From assembly GCF_027925025.1 (NCBI RefSeq), contig NZ_AP027058.1:62001-126000 (forward strand): a DNA stretch of 64,000 nt, given 5' to 3'. The notes below the pieces were generated by a model. The model did no database searches and had not been told where the DNA came from. It worked only from the letters and a program-made list of their open reading frames with translations. The translations under genes were made by a program, and so were the position numbers. This DNA comes from Limnohabitans sp. MORI2 (GTDB lineage: Bacteria; Pseudomonadota; Gammaproteobacteria; Burkholderiales; Burkholderiaceae_C). Of the stretch, positions 26,549 through 34,747 are shown piece by piece (position 1 is the first letter of the stretch; every line of letters begins with the position of its first letter).

Positions 26549-27376
26549 ATGGTCACCAAACGTGCTTTTCTTTACGGTTGTGTGGGTTGCGCATGCGGTT
26601 TAGGCAGCGGTGCGTTGCTCGCGCGCGATGGCGTAGAAGTCAACAAAGAGGCCTCGGTGTTTGCAGGGCTCGTGCCAGCAGCCGAGGTGGAGCAATCGGC
26701 TCGCAAACAATACAGCGACATGATGAAAGAAGCCGCTAGCAAAAACGCGCTGGGGCCAGACAACCATCCACAGGTGATTCGTTTGCGCCGCATTGCCAAA
26801 GAGCTGATCCCGCACAGCTTTGAATGGAATCCGCGTGCCAAAGAGTGGACCTGGGAAGTGAACTTGGTGGGCTCCAACCAAATCAACGCGTTTTGTATGC
26901 CCGGTGGCAAGATTGCCTTTTACAGCGGCATCCTCACACAGTTGCAACTGACGGATGATGAAGTGGCCATGGTCATGGGCCACGAAATTGCCCATGCCTT
27001 GCGCGAACACGCCCGTGAGCGCATGGGTAAAGCGGCTGCCACCAATGGCGTGGCAACAATTGGCAGTACGGTTGCGGCCGTGTTCTTTGGTGTGAATCCA
27101 CAACTTACGGATTTGGTTGCCAAACAAGGTGCTAACTTGTTGAACCTCAAATTCAGCCGCGATGATGAAACCGAGGCGGACTTGGTGGGTATGGAAATCG
27201 CCGCCCGTGCCGGCTACGACCCGCGTGCAGGCATCACCCTGTGGCAAAAAATGAGTGCAGCCAACAAAGGTGCGCCGCCGCAATGGCTCAGCACGCACCC
27301 TTCGGGCAACACGCGGATTGAAGAAATTCAGGCCAACTTGCCCAAGGTCATGCCGCTATACGAGCGGACCAAATAA
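26549..27376 (+). CDS. M48-family metallopeptidase
   Basis: The 275-residue protein is a zinc peptidase of the Oma1/BepA-like M48 group. The active site HEIAH is at residues 145-149, followed by FSRDDETEADLVGMEIAARAGYDP, which supplies the third ligand Glu. INAFCMPGGKIAFYSGIL is the standard preceding strand. The N-terminus (RAFLYGCVGCACGLGSGALL) is hydrophobic with cysteines at 11, 14 and 16 and could be a lipoprotein-like or membrane signal, suggesting periplasmic quality control. SD AGAGAA precedes ATG 26549. Confidence 0.92.
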   Translation: MVTKRAFLYGCVGCACGLGSGALLARDGVEVNKEASVFAGLVPAAEVEQSARKQYSDMMKEAASKNALGPDNHPQVIRLRRIAKELIPHSFEWNPRAKEWTWEVNLVGSNQINAFCMPGGKIAFYSGILTQLQLTDDEVAMVMGHEIAHALREHARERMGKAAATNGVATIGSTVAAVFFGVNPQLTDLVAKQGANLLNLKFSRDDETEADLVGMEIAARAGYDPRAGITLWQKMSAANKGAPPQWLSTHPSGNTRIEEIQANLPKVMPLYERTK

Positions 27377-27388
27377 CACTTTGATGCG

Positions 27389-28027
27389 TCAGGTGCCACC
27401 CACATAGGGGTTGGTTTTGCGTTCTCGACCAAATGTGCTTTCAGGGCCATGGCCGGGAATGAAAACAGTGTCGTCACCCATCGGCCACAAACGCTGGGTG
27501 ATGCTGTTGATCAAGTCGTCATGGTTGCCGCGAGGAAAGTCTGTGCGACCAATGCTCCCGGCAAACAACACATCCCCCACAAAAGCACGCTTGATTTCGG
27601 GTGAGTAGAACACCACATGCCCAGGCGTGTGGCCCGGACAGTGACGCACTTGCAACGTGTGTTGCCCGAGGGTGACGGTGTCGTTGTCATTCAGCCAGCG
27701 CGTGGGGGTGAATGCGCGTGCCGGTGGAAAGCGATAGCTGGCTGCAGCCTGTGGCAGTCCATCAATCCAAAACTGATCGCCTTCATGGGGGCCGAAGATC
27801 GGCAAACCCAGCTGTTCGGCCAAGTCTGCCGTGGCGCCGGCATGGTCAATGTGGGCGTGGGTGATCCAGATTTGCTCCAAGGTCACGCCCAACTGTTGGC
27901 AGGCTGCCTGAATGACGGGCAAATCGCCACCAGGGTCGATGACTGCGGCTTTCATGGTTTGGTCGCACCAAACGATGGAGCAATTTTGTTGGAATGGGGT
28001 GACGGGAACGGTTTCGTACTGCAGCAT
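27389..28027 (-). CDS. MBL-fold hydrolase, glyoxalase II-like
   Basis: The 212-residue metallo-beta-lactamase-fold protein has the ligand motif THAHIDHAG (His57, His59, Asp61, His62), then HCPGHTPGHVVFY, GDVLFAGSIGRTDFPRG and FIPGHGPESTFGRERKTNP. This is the YcbL subgroup of type II glyoxalases, which hydrolyse thioesters such as S-lactoylglutathione. It lies convergent to the M48 gene with a 12-nt gap. Substrate remains an inference from the family. Confidence 0.9.
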   Translation of the reverse strand: MLQYETVPVTPFQQNCSIVWCDQTMKAAVIDPGGDLPVIQAACQQLGVTLEQIWITHAHIDHAGATADLAEQLGLPIFGPHEGDQFWIDGLPQAAASYRFPPARAFTPTRWLNDNDTVTLGQHTLQVRHCPGHTPGHVVFYSPEIKRAFVGDVLFAGSIGRTDFPRGNHDDLINSITQRLWPMGDDTVFIPGHGPESTFGRERKTNPYVGGT

Positions 28028-28054
28028 GCCGCAGATGGTAGCTCGAATGAACGC

Positions 28055-28255
28055 CTATAAACCCAGCTTTTGAACGTCCGATGTGTAGTTGCGTATGGCT
28101 CTCACAAAGCAATAGACCGTCATGGCAAACGCGAGCGACAAAATCACCACATCAAACATGTAACCTGAGAAGTCGCTTAAAAAGATCAAGGAAGCCTCAC
28201 CGACGGCAACCAGGGCCAAACAGGCTTTGAGGCTGAAATTGAAAAGCTGTTGCAT
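28055..28255 (-). CDS. Small two-helix membrane protein, unknown
   Basis: A 66-residue protein starting at ATG 28255 (MQQLFNFSLKACLALVAVG) has two hydrophobic segments separated by a short Asp-containing turn and a basic C-terminus (VRAIRNYTSDVQKLGL). The in-frame extension upstream is rich in Trp, Arg and His and is probably noncoding. Start is weakly supported by the ribosome-binding region. It sits upstream of the MBL gene on the same strand, 27 nt away. No family was recognised. Confidence 0.55.
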   Translation of the reverse strand: MQQLFNFSLKACLALVAVGEASLIFLSDFSGYMFDVVILSLAFAMTVYCFVRAIRNYTSDVQKLGL

Positions 28256-28473
28256 ATGGCCAATAGGACAAAATTTGTAAGCTGAGTGCAAAGAATAACC
28301 AACGATGCATCTGTGGCAATCTGGTAAATACCTTGTTAAAGCGTTATGGACAAACCATCGTTTCGGCCATGTTTGAGATAGAGAGCTGGCTCTAAAGGGC
28401 GCGTTTTGGCTTGTTTTCCGAAAAAGACGCCTATACCATCCCTCCATCGAATTTAATTTTTAAAGGATTGCAA

Positions 28474-29016
28474 ATGCAAAACCAAATCAAACCTCAAGTG
28501 GATGCTTCTGTGAAAGCTGCTTTTGACTTGGCCAATATGTCTTTCGCGCAACTCGAGCGTGTGACCGAATTGGCGTTGGAGCAAGCGCGTGTCAATGCGG
28601 AATTGGCCCAAGAACAATTGGTCTCGGCTTTAGAAGTCAAAGACCCTGCTGCCGCTTTGGAGCTGTTGAAAGCCCAATTGGAAAACTCGGCTAAAAGCTT
28701 GGCAGGTTTTGCTGCGACAGCGTATGAGTTGAGCCAAGAGTTTCAAGCAGAAGGCGCAGCCTTTGCTGAAGGTCATTTTGATCAAGCCCATGCCGCTGCC
28801 AACAAGGCTTTGGCTGACAACTTGAAAAAAGCACCTGAAGGCTCGGAAGCTGCTGTGTCAGCTGTGAAAGCGGCCGTGGAAGCTAGCAACAAAGCATTTG
28901 CCGAAGTGCGCAAAAACGCCAAAAAGACAGCTGAATTGGCACAAGAAGGTATCGCTAAATTGAAAGAGCATGCCCCTAAAGCAGCAAAGGCTCCTGCACG
29001 TCGTAAGTCACGCTAA
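28474..29016 (+). CDS. Phasin family protein
   Basis: The 180-residue protein is a long amphipathic helix rich in Ala, Glu and Lys, with a phasin core (VDASVKAAFDLANMSFAQLE then LTELALEQARVNAELAQEQL-like heptads) and a basic tail (KAAKAPARRKSR). Phasins coat polyhydroxyalkanoate granules and control their size. The start is ATG 28474 after a clear AAAGGA; an upstream 21-codon extension is not supported. No PHA synthase gene is nearby. A strong terminator follows. Confidence 0.9.
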   Translation: MQNQIKPQVDASVKAAFDLANMSFAQLERVTELALEQARVNAELAQEQLVSALEVKDPAAALELLKAQLENSAKSLAGFAATAYELSQEFQAEGAAFAEGHFDQAHAAANKALADNLKKAPEGSEAAVSAVKAAVEASNKAFAEVRKNAKKTAELAQEGIAKLKEHAPKAAKAPARRKSR

Positions 29017-29033
29017 GCAGACCTTGCCGACAA

Positions 29034-29069
29034 AAGCCTCTGCGCAATGAAAGCGCAGAGGCTTTTTTT
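29034..29069 (+). terminator. Rho-independent terminator after phasin gene
   Basis: A perfect 12-bp stem (AAGCCTCTGCGC, 29034-29045, with GCGCAGAGGCTT, 29053-29064) with a 7-nt loop is followed by a run of seven T residues (29063-29069). The left side gives only four T on the other strand, so it may work weakly for the opposing small gene that ends at 29068. Confidence 0.94.
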
Positions 29070-29256
29070 ATTTTGAGGTTTTAGTCAAGATCTCTGGTAC
29101 GCCAGCTTCAGAGCCTTCGCCCCACTTGATTTCAATCGTGTTTGCTAGTTCGTTGGCTCTGCGCAATGACTTGTTGGGTTTGTCTAAAAAAAGCATGGCT
29201 GCTGAGCTGATGCTGGCAAGCGTGAAAAATATGGCGATGAGGATGCGTGGTTTCAT
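29068..29256 (-). CDS. Small exported/membrane protein with N-x-[IV]-E-I-x-W-G tail motif (A)
   Basis: The 62-residue protein starts at ATG 29256 (MKPRILIAIFFTLASISSAA), has one hydrophobic segment and a polar C-terminal part containing NTIEIKWGEGS. Its partner immediately upstream has NKVEILWGQSS at the same place. The two genes are four bases apart, which suggests translational coupling. No family was recognised. An in-frame extension upstream overlaps the partner gene and was not used. Confidence 0.6.
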   Translation of the reverse strand: MKPRILIAIFFTLASISSAAMLFLDKPNKSLRRANELANTIEIKWGEGSEAGVPEILTKTSK

Positions 29257-29260
29257 GGCT

Positions 29261-29419
29261 TTAGCTGCTTTGTCCCCACAAGATCTCCACCTTGTTATCT
29301 GGGGTTGGCTCGCTGCTAGAGCTTGAAGCGTAAATCCAAGACAACAGCGCAATGGCGATTGCGCTCACGATCGCGATGAGCACAAGAGAAATAGAGGATG
29401 TAACGATGGCAAATCTCAT
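29261..29419 (-). CDS. Small membrane protein with N-x-[IV]-E-I-x-W-G tail motif (B)
   Basis: The 52-residue protein starts at ATG 29419 (MRFAIVTSSISLVLIAIVS), has one membrane-spanning helix, a serine-rich linker and ends in NKVEILWGQSS. It lies just upstream of the similar protein A on the same strand. Hydrophobic region plus a short conserved outer tail suggests two paralogues or two partners; function unknown. An upstream 21-codon in-frame extension is possible but lacks support. Confidence 0.58.
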   Translation of the reverse strand: MRFAIVTSSISLVLIAIVSAIAIALLSWIYASSSSSEPTPDNKVEILWGQSS

Positions 29420-29658
29420 GGAATAGGGGAAATTTAAAAACCCTAAGATCGTAGTGATTCGCGGTATTTCTCTCAATATCAAATATGTTCTAGAACCTAT
29501 GCTTTAGTTGATTCGGCCATAGAACTTGCCGAGCCTGACTCCGTGTTTTTTGCCTAAATAAGTCGCTTTATTGAGATCGGCGTAGGGGTGAGAAATCGAT
29601 CAAAAGAAGACGAGAATCATCAAAATTTTTCTATTCACCTTCTCGTAGAGGGCCTCTT

Positions 29659-31524
29659 TTGTTCGACGGTAAATTTTTTCTTCGCTGGTTAGTTCTCTTT
29701 TTTCTTTGCACCACGAGCGGGTGGGGACAAGCGGCAAAAGAAGCGACGGATTTATTGCAAGCAGAGACGAGCAAGTTTCGTCTGACAGGCGGCTATGCCG
29801 AGGTCGAAACGATGTGTCAGACATTGGCGCAAAAGTATCCCGATTCGGCACGTTGCTTCAGCATGGGGCGATCATCAGAGGGGCGACCGCTATGGGTCTT
29901 GGCCGTGAGTCGCAGTGGTGCGTTAAACCCCACTCAGGCTAAACGCCAAGGAATCCCCGTGGTATTGGCGATCGGGGGTACGCATGCAGGTGAGATTGAC
30001 GGTAAAGACGCAGGCCTCATTCTGATTCGCCAATGGCTGAATACGCCACCGAGCCATGATCCGCTGAAACAACAGCTGCTTTTGTTTGTGCCTGTCTTTA
30101 ATGTGGACGGGCATGAACGCCCAAGTCCCTACAACCGGCCTAATCAAAATGGCCCTGGTTTGCAAGGCGAGCGTGTCACCGCACAACGCATCAACTTGAA
30201 CCGTGATTGGATGCTGGGTCAATCCCCCGAGATGAACGCGATGCTTCAATTGGTGGCGCAATGGGACCCGCTTCTAACGCTGGATTTGCATGTGACCGAT
30301 GGTGTTCGCTTTCGCCATGGCGTGTCGTTGTCCATGTCCTCCATGTTCAGTGCTGATGATGCATTGCATGAGGTGTCCGAGCAGCTGTTGAGTGACATGA
30401 TGTCACGTTTGCGCGCAAAGGGGCAGCATCCACTGGATTTCACCCCGGTTTTGCTTGATTTCGAAAATCCAAGGGCTGGCATCATGCGCGATGCAGACGC
30501 ACCGCGGTTCTCACATGTGTACGCTGTTCTGCGTAATCGGATAGGGCTCTTGGTCGAACACCATGCCTGGACGCCTTATGCGCAGCGAGTTCGAACGGGC
30601 ATTGATGTGTTGACTGCAGCGCTGGAGCTGATTGCAAAAGATGGTCGTGAGCTTTTAAAAGTTGCCACCAATGCCGATGAACATTCCGAAAAAATGTACA
30701 GCGAGACGGTCGCCTTAGATTGGCACAACCTACTCGAAACAGGTGTTGAAATACCCACGGGTCAAATGGACTTGCTGGGATACGAATACACCACGCACTT
30801 GCAAGCACCCGTCGTCGGTGGGCGGCATATCACTTATCACCTGAATGAGCCTGTGGTGTGGCGTGTGCCTGTTTATAACGACATCCAACCTGTCAACGAT
30901 GCCATTGTTAATTTGCCTCAAGCCGGCTATTTGATCCCCGCAGGATGGGCATCGGTTGTTTTGCCGTATCTTCAAAAGCACCACATCGTCTACCAAACGC
31001 TGCCCCGTTCGCTCAAAAGTTTGTCGGTGCAAGCATTGGAAGTTAATTCAGAGAATATTTCGTTTGAATCCAGAACATTTCAAGGTCGACTCAGAACGAA
31101 TGTGCAAGGTGAGTGGGTGGATGCATATGCGGATTTGCTGGCGGGTTCGCTCTACGTGCCAATACGGCAAGCGCGATCGCTATTGGCTGCACACCTGTTA
31201 GAGCCTGTCGCACCAGACTCGTTGTCGCGCTGGGGTTTATTCAACACGGCTTACGAAGTGACGGATCACATCTCAAACCATCGCCAACTTCAAATTGCTC
31301 AGTGGATGTATCGCGAAGATCGGCGAATCAGAGAGCGTTATGGTGAGGCGCTTCATCAAAAACTACCCGATTTGCGCAAAGAATATCAAACACGAATGGA
31401 TCGCGATGATCGTTTCAAAGACGATCCAGAGATGCGCATGGATTTTTGGATCAAACAAATCCCGTACCACGATCCCACATTCAATCGCTACCCGATACTG
31501 AGAACAAATCGTGCGCCGTTCTAA
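29659..31524 (+). CDS. M14-family zinc carboxypeptidase, exported
   Basis: The 621-residue protein has a signal peptide (FFLRWLVLFFLCTTSGWGQA) and an M14 carboxypeptidase domain. Zinc ligands His and Glu appear in AIGGTHAGEIDGKD, substrate-binding NLNRDWM follows, the third ligand His is in LTLDLHVTDG, and the likely catalytic Glu in GLLVEHHAW. About 280 further residues after the catalytic domain are of unknown function. The only good start is TTG 29659, preceded by AGAGGG at 29646-29651, which partly overlaps the 3' arm of an ACGAGAA/TTCTCGT inverted repeat (29610-29646). The 240-base gap upstream shows no other feature. Confidence 0.88.
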   Translation: MFDGKFFLRWLVLFFLCTTSGWGQAAKEATDLLQAETSKFRLTGGYAEVETMCQTLAQKYPDSARCFSMGRSSEGRPLWVLAVSRSGALNPTQAKRQGIPVVLAIGGTHAGEIDGKDAGLILIRQWLNTPPSHDPLKQQLLLFVPVFNVDGHERPSPYNRPNQNGPGLQGERVTAQRINLNRDWMLGQSPEMNAMLQLVAQWDPLLTLDLHVTDGVRFRHGVSLSMSSMFSADDALHEVSEQLLSDMMSRLRAKGQHPLDFTPVLLDFENPRAGIMRDADAPRFSHVYAVLRNRIGLLVEHHAWTPYAQRVRTGIDVLTAALELIAKDGRELLKVATNADEHSEKMYSETVALDWHNLLETGVEIPTGQMDLLGYEYTTHLQAPVVGGRHITYHLNEPVVWRVPVYNDIQPVNDAIVNLPQAGYLIPAGWASVVLPYLQKHHIVYQTLPRSLKSLSVQALEVNSENISFESRTFQGRLRTNVQGEWVDAYADLLAGSLYVPIRQARSLLAAHLLEPVAPDSLSRWGLFNTAYEVTDHISNHRQLQIAQWMYREDRRIRERYGEALHQKLPDLRKEYQTRMDRDDRFKDDPEMRMDFWIKQIPYHDPTFNRYPILRTNRAPF

Positions 31525-31616
31525 GGTGATGGATGGCAATTATGAAAACGCAAAAGCCAACATTGCCGCGTCATCAATCACGTTGAACGTGATGTACGTG
31601 GCCACTTGGTAGATCC

Positions 31617-31646
31617 AAAATAAAACCCGCTCACTCGGAGCGGGTT
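31617..31646 (-). terminator. Rho-independent terminator after panD
   Basis: On the minus strand a perfect 9-bp stem (AACCCGCTC / GAGCGGGTT, 31624-31632 with 31638-31646) and a 5-nt loop are followed by TTATTTT. It lies 20 nt beyond the panD stop. The other strand has no T-run, so it acts for panD only. Confidence 0.88.
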
Positions 31647-31666
31647 GATCTTGAGGCCAAGTTAAA

Positions 31667-32071
31667 TTAGCACTCATCCGTGCTGTGACCAGGCGCGGCT
31701 TGCGTGGGTACATGGTGGCGCAGGCCCACTTGCTGGTTGTGTTCATCCACAAACACCAGTTGCGGCTCATGCTTGGCCACTTGGTCTTCATGCACTTGCG
31801 CGAAGGAGGCAATGATCAACAAGTCGCCCACGCTGGCGCGGCGTGCGGCAGAGCCGTTGACTGAAATCATGCCCGAGCCACGCTCGCCTTTGATCGCGTA
31901 GGTGATGAAGCGTTCGCCGTTGTTGATGTTCCAAATATGCACTTGCTCGTTTTCGCAAATATTGGCGGCATCAAGCAAGTTTTCGTCGATGGCGCAGGAG
32001 CCCTCGTAATGGAGCTCGCACTGGGTTGTGGCAACGCGGTGGATCTTTGATTTGAGGAGGGTGCGGAACAT
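31667..32071 (-). CDS. panD: Aspartate 1-decarboxylase
   Basis: The 134-residue pro-enzyme makes beta-alanine for pantothenate and coenzyme A. The self-cleavage site is Gly24-Ser25 in [10 protein letters not shown], where Ser25 becomes the pyruvoyl group. Further matches are [28 protein letters not shown], and [13 protein letters not shown]-terminal extension of about 15 residues ([12 protein letters not shown]) is present. It has its own terminator and appears monocistronic. Confidence 0.96.
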   Translation of the reverse strand: MFRTLLKSKIHRVATTQCELHYEGSCAIDENLLDAANICENEQVHIWNINNGERFITYAIKGERGSGMISVNGSAARRASVGDLLIIASFAQVHEDQVAKHEPQLVFVDEHNQQVGLRHHVPTQAAPGHSTDEC

Positions 32072-32145
32072 AGCTGAACAAAATGAAATGGGGCAGGCCC
32101 TACATCATAGTGGCCTAGCGCGTTTCAGTTCGATGGGGCGATTGC

Positions 32146-32607
32146 CTAAGGTTTTTGGGCGAGTAATCGTGCCCGCGTGGCCATCACATCTTTGAGGGGA
32201 TTGGCACGTGCTTGTTGGATTTCTTGAGCGGTGTAGGGCGTAAATGTTGGCCTATTGATATCGGTGACCAAGTTGGTGAAGACCCAGTTTGTCACGCGTG
32301 CCACATCGATGTCGCTCAAGCCTGACCCCATGACCCCCGGCACTTGCACCAAGAAACGTCGACCTTCCGGGTGCGTCAAAAACCGACCGAGTTGCCGCAT
32401 ATCGGGCACCTGACCGAGCTCAGAGCCCGAGCCGTCCATGCCGTGGCAACCGGCGCAATGCAAAACATACAAACTTCGGGGGCTGCTGGTGGTGGCTACC
32501 GAAGGGGCTTCAGCCCGTACGGGTGCGGCCGTTCCCAACACGCCAGCTTGTAGATGCAGACTGCTCAGGCAAGCCATTGCAAACACCAAGCCAGCCACCA
32601 ACCGCAT
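32146..32607 (-). CDS. Monohaem cytochrome c of the amine dehydrogenase cluster
   Basis: The 153-residue exported protein (signal MRLVAGLVFAMACLSSLHLQ) has one haem site, CAGCH, in LYVLHCAGCHGMDGSG and possible methionine ligands in VMGSGLSD. It is the last gene of the aromatic amine dehydrogenase operon, one base after the preceding cytochrome gene. It probably carries electrons away from the dehydrogenase; which of the two cytochromes is the direct acceptor cannot be read. The start is ATG 32607; longer in-frame extension lies within the upstream gene. Confidence 0.85.
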   Translation of the reverse strand: MRLVAGLVFAMACLSSLHLQAGVLGTAAPVRAEAPSVATTSSPRSLYVLHCAGCHGMDGSGSELGQVPDMRQLGRFLTHPEGRRFLVQVPGVMGSGLSDIDVARVTNWVFTNLVTDINRPTFTPYTAQEIQQARANPLKDVMATRARLLAQKP

Positions 32608-32608
32608 G

Positions 32609-33058
32609 TCAGTTCCCGCTGAGTAAGGTCTGGCGGCGTTGGCGCGTTTGAGGAGGGCTGCCTGCAAGTTGTCGTACGGCGAACACTTCTTCGGCTGAAT
32701 AAGCCTGTCCCTGCTGTGCATCCCTTTGAAGCGTGCGCACGTGCTGAGCCAATACAGCCAACGCCGCATCATCGAGCTGCGACGCAAACGAGGGCATGTT
32801 GCCAATGAATACTTGACCATTGACCTCAATGCGTCCCGATAGACCTTTGGTGAGTACCGTCAGCAAATATTGGCGGTCTTTGTTGAGCGCTTGCCAGTGT
32901 TCACCTTTGAGTGCCGGCGCTAGACCTACTGTTCCACCCCCATCGGTTTGATGGCAAGTGCTGCAGTGTGTTTCAAACAAAGCGGCGCCTGTGGTTTGCG
33001 CCCCAACACCTTGGCAGAGCCATGCACAGGCCCACACAACCCAGCGAAGTCGACGCAT
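32609..33058 (-). CDS. Monohaem cytochrome c of the amine dehydrogenase cluster
   Basis: The 149-residue exported protein (signal RLRWVVWACAWLCQGVGAQ) has one haem site, CSTCH, in ETHCSTCHQTDGGG, and a methionine ligand likely in FIGNMPSFASQLDD. Its ATG at 33058 overlaps the last base of aauA's stop, so translation is coupled. It belongs to the class I cytochrome c fold. Like its neighbour it is expected to link the dehydrogenase to the respiratory chain. Confidence 0.87.
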   Translation of the reverse strand: MRRLRWVVWACAWLCQGVGAQTTGAALFETHCSTCHQTDGGGTVGLAPALKGEHWQALNKDRQYLLTVLTKGLSGRIEVNGQVFIGNMPSFASQLDDAALAVLAQHVRTLQRDAQQGQAYSAEEVFAVRQLAGSPPQTRQRRQTLLSGN

Positions 33059-33594
33059 CAAGCCACCCCAACGATGATGGAGGTGGTGCAATGGAACATC
33101 GAGCTGGTATTGGCCATGCACCAGTTGATGTCGTTGTGCACACCCAGTCGGTAGCCGGGGCGTTCGCGTTCGTTGTTGTTGCATAAACATTCGCCACACG
33201 AACCTTTGCCGCAACAGTCGTTGTACGACACCAAATAATGTCGACCATCTTCGGGGTTCAAGCATGTGCCCACCCAACTGACCTTAGAGGCTTCAGTGCC
33301 CGGTGGACATTGCGTGAGAGAGCCACCGCAACAGGTGCACAGATAGCCGTCAAATGCGCAATAGCGCCAGTACTCGCACTGCGTGGGGTCCATGTTGGGC
33401 GCAGGCTTTTTAGGTTGCGCTGCGTTGGCCGACATGAACTGCCCACTGCGGTCAAACGGGAGCATGGGTAGCACGGCACCGCCGACCAAGGCCACGCCAA
33501 GTTTGGTGATGAGGCTGCGTCGTCCGTGGGAATGGGCAACTTGTCGAACAGACCGTTCGGTCAATCGGTCAATGAGTTGGAAGAGCCATTGCAT
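33058..33594 (-). CDS. aauA: Aromatic amine dehydrogenase light (TTQ) subunit
   Basis: The 178-residue precursor has a Tat-type leader (GRRSLITKLGVALVGGAVLP). The catalytic subunit contains 14 cysteines in the mature region; CTCCGGSLTQCPPGT, DCCGKGSCGECLC and NDINWCMANTSSMFHCTTS match the aromatic amine dehydrogenase small subunit, and MADH small subunits have 12. The tryptophan tryptophylquinone pair is Trp107 and Trp158, the catalytic base Asp126, and the nearby Thr170. It oxidises amines such as tyramine or phenylethylamine in the periplasm. Gene order B-E-D-A and the extra cysteines favour AADH over methylamine dehydrogenase. Confidence 0.9.
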   Translation of the reverse strand: MQWLFQLIDRLTERSVRQVAHSHGRRSLITKLGVALVGGAVLPMLPFDRSGQFMSANAAQPKKPAPNMDPTQCEYWRYCAFDGYLCTCCGGSLTQCPPGTEASKVSWVGTCLNPEDGRHYLVSYNDCCGKGSCGECLCNNNERERPGYRLGVHNDINWCMANTSSMFHCTTSIIVGVA

Positions 33595-33606
33595 GATGTG
33601 CCTCCT

Positions 33607-34197
33607 TTATGCGGGTGAGCCGCTGAGGTATTGCTGAATCGTGGGGGTTTGCATGTCATGCGCGTTGAGCAAGCTGTCAAGCTGTTCGCGCGAATTCACC
33701 AGACCTTTAGAAACCACAACGCCTTGCTTGTCGAGCAAGACGGCGTAAGGCAAGCGTGACACACGGTATTCCATGCCCAACTGAGTGGACAACACATAAG
33801 GCATGCCGCTCAAGCTTTGTTGTTGCACAAATTGCAAATGCTCTGCAGCCTCGCCGTCGCTGGCCAAAACAATGCGCAGGTCTTGCTTCTCGTCGTGTGC
33901 CACGGCCTTGAGTACGGGCAGGAGCTTTTTACAGACAGGGCATGTCGGTGACAAGAAAAAGACCAAGCTCGCTGTGGCATGCTCGCCGCCAATTTGCACA
34001 GGTTCAGATTGAATGCCGGTGAGCTGAAAGATGGGTGAGGGCGAGCCCACGGGAGGCCCTGAGTCCGTCACCAAAGCTCCCATAGGGGCTACGCGTTCAA
34101 ACAACACGCCCACTTGTCGTGAGATGGCCCACAACAAAACAGCAAGCACCAGCACAGCCACCCACAACAAGGCCACAGAAATTGTCAAAGCATTCAT
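33607..34197 (-). CDS. aauD: MauD/AauD-type thioredoxin-like accessory protein
   Basis: The 196-residue protein has an N-terminal anchor (ISVALLWVAVLVLAVLLWAI) and a thioredoxin-like domain with CPVC at Cys86 and Cys89 in FFLSPTCPVCKKLLP. MauD/AauD proteins help form the many disulfides of the small subunit in the periplasm. The ATG shares its A with the TGA stop of aauE. The order between aauE and aauA is the family standard. Confidence 0.9.
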   Translation of the reverse strand: MNALTISVALLWVAVLVLAVLLWAISRQVGVLFERVAPMGALVTDSGPPVGSPSPIFQLTGIQSEPVQIGGEHATASLVFFLSPTCPVCKKLLPVLKAVAHDEKQDLRIVLASDGEAAEHLQFVQQQSLSGMPYVLSTQLGMEYRVSRLPYAVLLDKQGVVVSKGLVNSREQLDSLLNAHDMQTPTIQQYLSGSPA

Positions 34198-34739
34198 CAC
34201 AAGCTCCCAGAAAACAGACGTTGTCGCAGCATGGCTTGCTGCATCAGCACTTGGTGAATGGCGGTGTAGAGCACCACCATCAGCAACACTGCGGCCATCA
34301 CCACCCAAAAATCAATCCATGCCAAATCGCGCATGTCGGCGCTTTGGCTTGCCATCCACGCGAGCGCCATCAGCAAGCTATTGCGCAACACCAAGACCCA
34401 TGACACAGGCAGCGCTTGCCCGCCGCAGCCGCAGTCAATGACACGCCGCTGCACGAGTTGCAAGGCCATGGCCAAGGCATAAATGCCCAACAGCGCAGCA
34501 GCCAGCCATGCGCCAACACTACGCCAAGGCGACAGAAGCGCTGCGGCGGTCACACCCTCAACTGCTATGACCACATGTGCCAACGCACCGCGCACACCCA
34601 CTGGAATGCCATAACCAGCCAAGTGGTGAAGCAGCAGTTCGCGGTCCGCTGCTTTGAGCAAAGCCGCATGCGCAAACAGCACCGCCAGCGCGGAGGCTGA
34701 GATGAGTACCCACAAGGGGCTGTTCAAGAGGTCTGTCAT
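34197..34739 (-). CDS. aauE: MauE/AauE-type membrane accessory protein
   Basis: The 180-residue protein has four to five hydrophobic segments, a DoxX-like MauE layout: LWVLISASALAVLFAHAALL at the start, VVIAVEGVTAAALLSPW, VIDCGCGGQALPVSW with a Cys pair, and VLLMVVLYTAIHQVL at the end. MauE and MauD are both required for the small subunit to accumulate. It lies eight bases after aauB and is coupled to aauD. Confidence 0.89.
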   Translation of the reverse strand: MTDLLNSPLWVLISASALAVLFAHAALLKAADRELLLHHLAGYGIPVGVRGALAHVVIAVEGVTAAALLSPWRSVGAWLAAALLGIYALAMALQLVQRRVIDCGCGGQALPVSWVLVLRNSLLMALAWMASQSADMRDLAWIDFWVVMAAVLLMVVLYTAIHQVLMQQAMLRQRLFSGSL

Positions 34740-34747
34740 GCGTGCTC

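Noticed and set aside
33058..33594. Methylamine dehydrogenase small subunit (mauA)
   Set aside because: The CxCC and GSCGECLC cysteine additions and the ending match the aromatic amine dehydrogenase branch better, and no amicyanin gene is present.
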